The notes under the pieces were generated by a model. It worked only from the letters and a program-made list of their open reading frames with translations. It did not search any database and was not told the DNA's origin. This document shows, piece by piece, positions 58,221 through 64,000 of a DNA stretch of 64,000 bases. Source of the stretch: UBA6168 sp964508135 (GTDB lineage: Bacteria > Bacteroidota > Bacteroidia > Chitinophagales > Saprospiraceae); assembly GCA_964508135.1 (NCBI GenBank), contig CAZDSU010000015.1:1-64000 (forward strand), in the 5' to 3' direction. A program made the translations under genes and the position numbers. Within the stretch, counting starts at the first letter, position 1. Every line of letters begins with the position of its first letter.

Positions 58221-61220
58221 ATGAAAATGCCTGCCCTGTTCGCCCTTTCCCTGCTACCCCTTTTTGCTACCGCACAAACCCCCGACTCCACCGTGATAAA
58301 ACAGGTGGACAGCCTCATCCAGGTTTCCCGTGCCCTTACCGGAAAGCGTGATATTGAAAAAGCCCTCGAAGTCAATGCCGCCGCCGAAAAACTCGCCCTC
58401 GAAAAACTGGGGCGGGAGACGGCGGCGTATGGGAGTAGCTGCCACAATCACGGCAGGGTGCTTTATTTCAAAGGGGACTACCCAGAGGCTGAAAAATGGT
58501 ACCTCGAAGCCATAGCCATCCGGGAAAAAGCCCTCGGCAAGGAACATCCTGATTATGCCTGGAGCCTAAACAATCTGGCGAATGTGTATTCCGGCATGGG
58601 CAATTATGAAAAAGCCGAGCCCCTCTACCTCGAATCCAAGACCATCTGGGAAAAAACATTGGGAAAATCCCATCCCGATTATGCCTTAAGCCTGAACAAC
58701 CTGGCGTCTCTGTATTTGAAAATGGGCCAATACGAGAAAGCCGAACCGTGGTATCTCGAATCCAAAGCCATCCGGGCAAAAACATTGGGAAAAACCCATC
58801 CCGATTATGCCTGGAGCCTGAACAACCTGGGGGTTCTGTATAAAAAAATGGGCCAATACGAGAAAGCCGAACCGCTCTACCTCGAATCCAAAGCCATCTG
58901 GGAAAAAGTATTGGACAAGGAACATCCAGGTTATGCTGTAACTCTGAACAACCTGGCGTCTCTGTATACTCACATGGGCCAAGACGAAAAAGCGGAACCG
59001 CTCTACCTCGAATCCAAAGCCACCCTGGAAAAAATATTAGGTAAGGAACATCCAAATTATGCTGCAACTCTGAGCAACCTGGGGATTCTGTACTCTAAAA
59101 TGGGCCAATACAAAAAAGCCGAACCACTCTTAATCGAATCCAAAGCTATCAGTGAAAAAGCATTTGGCAAAGAACATCCAGATTATGCCCAGAGCCTGGA
59201 CAAGCTGGCGGTTCTATATGCTAGAATGGGCAATTATGAAAAAGCCGAACCACTCTTAATCGAATCCAAAGCTATCAGTGAAAAAGTATTGGGCAAGGAA
59301 CATCCAGATTATGCTTTAATTCTGAACAACCTGGCGTCTCTGTATTTTTACATGGGCCAATACGAGAAAGCCGAACCGTTGTACCTAGAATCCAAAACTA
59401 TCCGTGAAAAAGTATTGGGCAAGGAACATCCAGATTATGCTTTAACTCTGAACATCCTGGCGTCTCTGTATTTTTACATGGGCCAATACGAGAAAGCCGA
59501 ACTATACTATCTTGAACTATCCATTGTAAATCGAACCCTGATTACAAAAGCCCTGCACCACTTGTCGGAAGGGGAATTAAACAATTACCTGAGCACATTT
59601 TCAGAACGCCAGCACCAAATACTTTCTTTTACCCAACTGACCAGCAGTGAAAAGGTAACCCCTACCTGCTTCGATAATAGTCTTTTTTACAAAGGCTTCC
59701 TGCTCCATTCCGCAAGTCAAGTTAAACGCTTGGCCCTTTCGGATTCCGTTTCCACCGAAAAATACAATCGCCTGAAAGGCTACCGGCGCCGTCTTGCAGC
59801 TCAGTACGCCCTGTCTTTGGTCGAACGGGACAGCACCAAAGTAGCCGAACTCGAAACCTGGGCCAACGACCTGGAAAAAGACCTTACCCGCACCGTAGCC
59901 GGTTTCAGCGAAGCCCTGCGGCAGGTGAAATGGCCCGAAGTGCAGCAGGCGCTCAAACCGGGAGAAGCAGCTATCGAGTTTGTCCGCTATCGTTTTTATG
60001 AGAAAAAAGAAACCGACAGCACCATGTACGCTGCACTGCTGCTGTTGCCGGGAAATGTACCGCCCCAATTCATTTTCCTTTTTGAAGAAAAATCGCTCGA
60101 CAGCCTCCTCCAAACACAAGGCGAGCGAAAGGCCGACTACGTCAACGGCCTCTACACGGTAGCAGAGCGGGGAGCAAAACCCCTCGGCAGACCTCAAAAG
60201 TCACTTTACGAACTGCTCTGGCAGCCTATTGAAAAAGAATTGACCAACACGAAGGCCATCTATTTTTCACCATCTGGCCTATTGCACCGAATTAATCTTG
60301 GAGCTGTCCCCATCAACGATGAGGAGACCCTTGCCGACCGCTATCGGCTGGTGGAATTGGGCAGCACCCGCCAGTTGGTTATTCCATCGGAAGTGAAAAC
60401 TGGCAGTCAGGATGCCATTCTCTTCGGCGGGGTGCAGTACGAAATGGACAGCACGGCCATCGTTGCTGCGAATGTTGATTTAACTGCGGAATCAGTCGCC
60501 AGCAGCCGGGGCGAGCTGAGCTTCACCTACGCCGATTCCACCCTCCGTGGTGGCACCTGGAATTACCTCAAATGGACGGACAAAGAAGTGGCTGCGCTGG
60601 AACCGATATTGAAAACCGCTGGCATTCAGGCCAGTGCAAGGAAGGGGTTTGCGGCAACGGAGGAATCGTTCAAGGCAATCGGTGTGGAAAGCAATTCTCC
60701 CCGAATCCTACACGTCGCCACACACGGCTTCTTCTTCCCAGACCCGCAATCCGCAATCCGCAATCCGCAATCGGATGAGCCTGTTTTCAAAATGTCTGAC
60801 CATCCGATGATTCGCTCCGGCCTCATCCTCGCCGGGGGCAATTACGCCTGGCAAACGGGCAAGCCGCTCAAGCCGGACATGGACGACGGCATCCTCACGG
60901 CCTACGAAATCAGCCAAATGAACCTGACGAACACGGAACTGGTGGTGCTGTCCGCCTGCGAGACCGGCCTCGGTGACATCCAAGGAAACGAGGGCGTTTA
61001 CGGTCTGCAACGTGCCTTCAAGATTGCCGGGGCGAAGTACCTCGTCATGAGCTTGTGGCAGGTGCCCGACCAGGAGACTTCGGTGTTCATGGCCGCTTTT
61101 TACAAGCATTGGCTGGAAGGCAAAATGACTATCCCCGAAGCCTTCCGCACCACGCTAAAGGAGATGCGGGAGCGGTTCATCAACCCATACCAATGGGCGG
61201 GGTTTGTGCTGGTGGAGTGA
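58221..61220 (+). CDS. TPR-CHAT protein (caspase-like peptidase) with signal peptide
   Basis: 999 residues. Signal peptide MKMPALFALSLLPLFATAQ. About eight to nine 42-residue tetratricopeptide repeats follow (~residues 75-440), each like KEHPDYALSLNNLASLYxxMGQYEKAEPLYLESKxI; then a helical linker and a CHAT domain (~690-999). The CHAT catalytic dyad is present: His in ILHVATHGFF and Cys in VVLSACETGLGD. The end YQWAGFVLVE is typical. CHAT proteases are separase-like and cut protein partners recognised by the repeats. No defence or gRAMP genes are adjacent. A 4x7-bp repeat lies inside the CHAT coding region. ATG 58221 was chosen over 58137 because the signal peptide then starts the protein. 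Confidence 0.93.
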   Translation: MKMPALFALSLLPLFATAQTPDSTVIKQVDSLIQVSRALTGKRDIEKALEVNAAAEKLALEKLGRETAAYGSSCHNHGRVLYFKGDYPEAEKWYLEAIAIREKALGKEHPDYAWSLNNLANVYSGMGNYEKAEPLYLESKTIWEKTLGKSHPDYALSLNNLASLYLKMGQYEKAEPWYLESKAIRAKTLGKTHPDYAWSLNNLGVLYKKMGQYEKAEPLYLESKAIWEKVLDKEHPGYAVTLNNLASLYTHMGQDEKAEPLYLESKATLEKILGKEHPNYAATLSNLGILYSKMGQYKKAEPLLIESKAISEKAFGKEHPDYAQSLDKLAVLYARMGNYEKAEPLLIESKAISEKVLGKEHPDYALILNNLASLYFYMGQYEKAEPLYLESKTIREKVLGKEHPDYALTLNILASLYFYMGQYEKAELYYLELSIVNRTLITKALHHLSEGELNNYLSTFSERQHQILSFTQLTSSEKVTPTCFDNSLFYKGFLLHSASQVKRLALSDSVSTEKYNRLKGYRRRLAAQYALSLVERDSTKVAELETWANDLEKDLTRTVAGFSEALRQVKWPEVQQALKPGEAAIEFVRYRFYEKKETDSTMYAALLLLPGNVPPQFIFLFEEKSLDSLLQTQGERKADYVNGLYTVAERGAKPLGRPQKSLYELLWQPIEKELTNTKAIYFSPSGLLHRINLGAVPINDEETLADRYRLVELGSTRQLVIPSEVKTGSQDAILFGGVQYEMDSTAIVAANVDLTAESVASSRGELSFTYADSTLRGGTWNYLKWTDKEVAALEPILKTAGIQASARKGFAATEESFKAIGVESNSPRILHVATHGFFFPDPQSAIRNPQSDEPVFKMSDHPMIRSGLILAGGNYAWQTGKPLKPDMDDGILTAYEISQMNLTNTELVVLSACETGLGDIQGNEGVYGLQRAFKIAGAKYLVMSLWQVPDQETSVFMAAFYKHWLEGKMTIPEAFRTTLKEMRERFINPYQWAGFVLVE
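60744..60771 (+). repeat. Heptanucleotide repeat CCGCAAT x4 in the CHAT coding sequence
   Basis: Four perfect tandem copies of CCGCAAT, encoding PQSAIRNPQS in a loop right after the catalytic His segment. Because the unit is 7 bp, gain or loss of one copy shifts the reading frame. Confidence 0.92.
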
Positions 61221-61257
61221 ATGCCAAAATCGCCGTATCATTGCCCAGAAAAAAAAC

Positions 61258-61533
61258 ATGGATTCCACCACCATCATCGGCCTCATCTCTGCCGCTCTCA
61301 CCACCGGTGCTTACGTGCCTCAGGCCGTCAAGACCTGGCGCACCCGCCGCACGAGCGATCTGTCGCTGGGCATGTTTTCCATGATTTTCCTTGGCACGGT
61401 GGGCTGGCTGGCGTATGGCCTGCTGAAAGACGACCTGCCCATCATCCTCGCCAACACCATCACGCTCGGCACCTCGTTCGTCATCCTTTTTTTTAAAGCA
61501 AAAGAAGTTCGGGGACGCCGTCAAAGCGGGTGA
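61258..61533 (+). CDS. SemiSWEET sugar transporter
   Basis: 91 residues with three membrane helices: IIGLISAALTTGAYVPQAVKTW (with the PQ motif), LGMFSMIFLGTVGWLAYGLL, and PIILANTITLGTSFVILFFK. SemiSWEETs dimerise to pass small sugars down a gradient across the inner membrane. Start 61258 (MDSTTIIG) places the first helix at the N-terminus. It lies 38 nt after the CHAT gene on the same strand. Confidence 0.92.
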   Translation: MDSTTIIGLISAALTTGAYVPQAVKTWRTRRTSDLSLGMFSMIFLGTVGWLAYGLLKDDLPIILANTITLGTSFVILFFKAKEVRGRRQSG

Positions 61534-61624
61534 TTTCACCGAAAAAATGTCTTGCCGTCACCATCATGCAAACTTTCCTTCTTGCCAAACACTTTTCAAT
61601 TTACCTTTGAATCAAATACTGAAA

Positions 61625-62752
61625 ATGAAAAAAATATTGACCTTGCTTGTTTTTCTCGGCACCGCCGTTTTGCTCGGTGCCCAAATCACCGTCACCAATG
61701 CCACCTTCCCGGCGGCAGGCGACACACTCAAGGTGGCTACCGACCTGAACCCAAATGGCATCGCCATCACTCCGCCGGGTGGCCCGTTCACTTGGGACTT
61801 CACCACTTTGACCCCGGATGTCAACTCGGAGACCGTGTTTCAGGCAGCCACTACCGGTAGCGCCTTCGCCGATTTTTCCACCGCAGAGCTTGTCACCATA
61901 GGTCAGGGAGGCGCTGAAACTTACTACGATGTAAGTGCCACCAGCTTCAACAACCTCGGTTTCTTTGGCTCCGACCCAACAGGTGGGCTGCCCGTCCAGA
62001 CCAGTTTTAAGTTCTCGCCACCTGTGCCGGAGCGTCGGGCACCGCTTAATTTTATTGATAATTATCTGGCAGAAACCAGCTTAAACATCGCATTGCCCAT
62101 TGATTCTGCGCTCGCAGCAATACTTGCTCAATTGGGCGTACCTGCTGGACTTGCCGACTCGATCCGGATTCGGGTAACGGCCTCCCGTTATGACCTCGTG
62201 AATGCTTACGGTTCGCTAGCTATCCCCGGCGGAACTTATGACGTGTTGCGGGAAAAAAGAACCGAATACCGGCAAACAAGCCTTGACATCCATACTTTTC
62301 TGGGTTGGATTGACGTAACCGCTCAAGCCGGAGCAGGTGCAGGGTTGGGGGCAGACACCCTGATTACCTACAATTTTTTTAGCAACACGGAAAAAGAACC
62401 CATCGCCATCGTACAGATGGACAATTCTGAGAGTGTCGTAGAGCAGGTGGAGTACAAGGACAACGGCGTCGTCAGTGGTAACAACGACGTGGTGGCCACT
62501 CGGCCCGAAGTGTTGGTTTCACCAAATCCTGCAACGGATATTGCTGTTTTCGAACTTAGGAATTTTGCCTTAGGCAATTACTCACTTCGGGTAATGGATG
62601 GCCTCGGCAGGATGGTTTTGGAGAAAAACTTGATGCCGGGCAGCACCTCCATTCCGCTCATAGGGTTTGCCGAAGGCACCTATTTTTATCAGGTTTTTGA
62701 TAAAAACAAACAAGTCAACCTGAGCGGTAAATTGTTGAAAATCAATCGTTAA
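61625..62752 (+). CDS. Secreted protein with T9SS sorting domain
   Basis: 375 residues. Signal peptide MKKILTLLVFLGTAVLLGAQ. The body (20-290) is strand-rich (ITVTNATFPAAGDTLKVATDLNPNGIAITPPGGPFTWDF, SRYDLVNAYGSLAIPGGTYDVLREKR) and not recognised; similar sequences occur as substrate-free cargo proteins in Saprospiria. The last ~80 residues from VLVSPNPATDIAVFEL to LLKINR are a type A sorting domain for surface delivery. ATG 61625 chosen because the signal starts there. Confidence 0.88.
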   Translation: MKKILTLLVFLGTAVLLGAQITVTNATFPAAGDTLKVATDLNPNGIAITPPGGPFTWDFTTLTPDVNSETVFQAATTGSAFADFSTAELVTIGQGGAETYYDVSATSFNNLGFFGSDPTGGLPVQTSFKFSPPVPERRAPLNFIDNYLAETSLNIALPIDSALAAILAQLGVPAGLADSIRIRVTASRYDLVNAYGSLAIPGGTYDVLREKRTEYRQTSLDIHTFLGWIDVTAQAGAGAGLGADTLITYNFFSNTEKEPIAIVQMDNSESVVEQVEYKDNGVVSGNNDVVATRPEVLVSPNPATDIAVFELRNFALGNYSLRVMDGLGRMVLEKNLMPGSTSIPLIGFAEGTYFYQVFDKNKQVNLSGKLLKINR

Positions 62753-62771
62753 CACCAACGTGGACGCCCAA

Positions 62772-62779
62772 TAAATTTG
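62772..62779 (+). promoter_or_regulatory. -7 element candidate
   Basis: TAAATTTG, 16 nt before the ATG of the next gene. No suitable -33 TTG was seen. Confidence 0.3.
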
Positions 62780-62795
62780 GCGACTACAACACACC

Positions 62796-63416
62796 ATGTT
62801 CAATTTTTCCGGAAAAGACGACGAGCGGCAAGCGCAAATGCGCCAAACCGCCCACGAGTTGAAGATGAAGTTTACGGAGGAAGACGAGTACGGCATGATT
62901 GCCTTGCTGCGTGATTTCCACCTGTTCAGTAAAGGCGGCAGCAAGACCATCACCAACATGCTCACCTATTCCTCGCAATTGATGGAGGACAAAATCAACA
63001 TCTTCGACTACAAATACACTGTGAGCACGGGCAAATCGGCAGTCACCTTCAAGCAGACCGTTTTTTTTATCAACTCCAAGCGCCTCGCCATGCCGGAAAT
63101 GCTCTTGAAGCCGGAGCATTTCTTCCACCGCCTCGGCAATTGGCTCGGCTTGGAGCAGGACATTGACTTCGAGGAGCACAAGGATTTTTCGCACCAATAC
63201 TTGCTGCAAGGCGAGGACGAAGCCCATGTGCGCCGCACGATGAACCAAGACGAGGTCATCCGGTTTTTCACCGTTGAAAAAGAATGGTGCCTTGAAAGCA
63301 TCGGTTTTTTCATGATTTTCTACCAACACGAAAGGCTCATTCCGCCGCACGAAATCAAATACCTGTTCGAGCGGGGGATGATGTTGTTCGACAATTTCAA
63401 AACTGAACCACTTTGA
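62796..63416 (+). CDS. Hypothetical protein
   Basis: 206 residues, no signal or membrane segment: MFNFSGKDDERQAQMRQTAHELKMKFTEEDEYGMIALLRDFHLFSKGGSKTITNMLTY, DKINIFDYKYTVSTGKSAVTFKQTVFFINSKRLAMPEMLLKPE, then FFTVEKEWCLESIGFFMIFYQHERLIPPHEIKYLFERG. The central strand pattern resembles the C-terminal region of DUF3137-like proteins, a weak guess. Conserved in relatives as far as recalled; function unknown. Confidence 0.75.
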   Translation: MFNFSGKDDERQAQMRQTAHELKMKFTEEDEYGMIALLRDFHLFSKGGSKTITNMLTYSSQLMEDKINIFDYKYTVSTGKSAVTFKQTVFFINSKRLAMPEMLLKPEHFFHRLGNWLGLEQDIDFEEHKDFSHQYLLQGEDEAHVRRTMNQDEVIRFFTVEKEWCLESIGFFMIFYQHERLIPPHEIKYLFERGMMLFDNFKTEPL

Positions 63417-63432
63417 GAATAGTCTGTAGTTC

Positions 63433-63543
63433 GACAGTTGGCAGTTGGCAGTCAGTTCGCATTCGTTCAGCCAGTGCCAAGTTGGACGGCAATAGACTTC
63501 AGGACTATTTAGACTGCACACTGGCTGCCAACTGCCAACTGTC
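63433..63543. repeat. Inverted repeat between two + strand genes
   Basis: GACAGTTGGCAGTTGGCAG at 63433-63451 is perfectly inverted at 63525-63543; outer AGTTCG/CGAACT extends the pairing. Same string family as the palindromes at 1476, 41205 and 58045. Confidence 0.75.
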
Positions 63544-63562
63544 AAACTGCCGAACTTAAAAG

Positions 63563-64000
63563 ATGTGTACCGTCACCTACATACCACAGCCCGGTGGCCA
63601 CTTCGTACTGACCTCCAACCGGGACGAGAACGCCGCCCGTTCGCCGCAGCACCTCGACCGTGAGGAGGTCGGCGGCGCATCGCTCATTTTTCCAAGGGAC
63701 ACGGCGGCTGGCGGCACTTGGATTGCCGCTTCTGACACCAACCGGGTGGTCTGCTTGCTGAACGGTGCTTTCGTCAAACACAAGCACCAACCACCCTACA
63801 AACGCAGCCGGGGCCTCATGGTACTTGATTTCTTTCGCTTCGCAACGGCTGTGGACTTCTTTGAAAAATACAACTTCGAGGGCATGGAGCCGTTCACCCT
63901 CATCGTCGTGGACAATGGACAACCCTATGAGCTGCGATGGGACGAGCATCAGGTTCACGCCAATCTGCTTGACCCACAGGGGTACTACCTCTGGTCGTCG
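63563..64000 (+). CDS. NRDE/TANGO2 family protein, 5' part
   Basis: The first 146 codons; the gene continues past the window edge. MCTVTYIPQPGGHFVLTSNRDENAARSP carries the NRDE motif (SNRDEN) and a Cys at position 2, which in relatives becomes an N-terminal nucleophile-like residue. GGTWIAASDTNRVVCLLNGAF is the usual second block. The family may bind haem or handle acyl-CoA-like metabolites; the function is not settled. Confidence 0.88.
   Translation, partial: MCTVTYIPQPGGHFVLTSNRDENAARSPQHLDREEVGGASLIFPRDTAAGGTWIAASDTNRVVCLLNGAFVKHKHQPPYKRSRGLMVLDFFRFATAVDFFEKYNFEGMEPFTLIVVDNGQPYELRWDEHQVHANLLDPQGYYLWSS

Overview
The window looks like a chromosome segment of a Bacteroidota bacterium, probably of the Saprospiria / Lewinella-Haliscomenobacter kind. 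The evidence is: several secreted proteins ending in a type IX secretion (T9SS) type A sorting domain; promoter elements of the Bacteroidota form TTG-N17-20-TAnnTTTG and almost no Shine-Dalgarno sites; medium GC with strongly C/G-ending codons in the housekeeping genes; and typical Bacteroidota families (DUF4197, GH3-like, YndJ, HmuY-like, CHAT-TPR). No rRNA or tRNA gene was found.

Layout. 0.1-2.9 kb: folB with a cysteine-rich tail, a DUF4197 lipoprotein, tatA and an ECF sigma factor. 2.9-7.1 kb: a gene-free, hairpin-rich stretch with four copies of a short motif, then a group IIC intron sitting right behind a terminator, then a decayed insertion sequence that itself carries a 161-bp miniature element. 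7.2-27.4 kb: hsp20, a lipoprotein, a 1927-residue metalloprotease with 18 PKD domains, a degenerate MtfA homologue, an MFS permease, PhoD, a histidine kinase, a GH3-like enzyme, DUF1990 + YndJ and a COG4941-type sigma-like protein. 27.4-33.4 kb: an accessory zone rich in repeats, with a SnoaL-like protein between direct repeats, a nucleotidyltransferase pair, two or three kinds of miniature inverted-repeat element, a RAYT transposase with its REP palindromes, a gene cut by a miniature element, and two AT-rich orphan genes. 33.4-37.7 kb: a shortened MmeI-like methyltransferase and uvrB. 37.9-55.9 kb: a T9SS/HmuY-like protein, PIN toxin modules, an M16 peptidase, a Gfo/Idh/MocA oxidoreductase, a ROK kinase, Uma2, ileS, a methyltransferase, RhuM and a nucleotidyltransferase module wedged behind recG. 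55.9-64 kb: recG, a TPR-CHAT protease-like protein, SemiSWEET, a T9SS protein, a hypothetical protein and the start of an NRDE/TANGO2 protein.

The observations that stand out: (1) a 161-bp mobile element family whose three copies keep length, central hairpin and internal blocks at identical offsets while the terminal repeats and hairpin arms have diverged with compensating changes; two of the copies interrupt reading frames that are restored exactly when the element plus one target duplication is removed. (2) A two-gene nucleotidyltransferase module behind recG, flanked by a second, 93% identical copy of the recG 3' end. (3) A tandem set of motif-plus-hairpin units between 3.1 and 3.7 kb. (4) A group IIC intron reverse transcriptase with the motif A aspartate changed to tyrosine. 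(5) A heptanucleotide repeat inside the CHAT domain coding sequence that could switch the reading frame.

All functions are read from sequence motifs and remembered family features; no database search was run.
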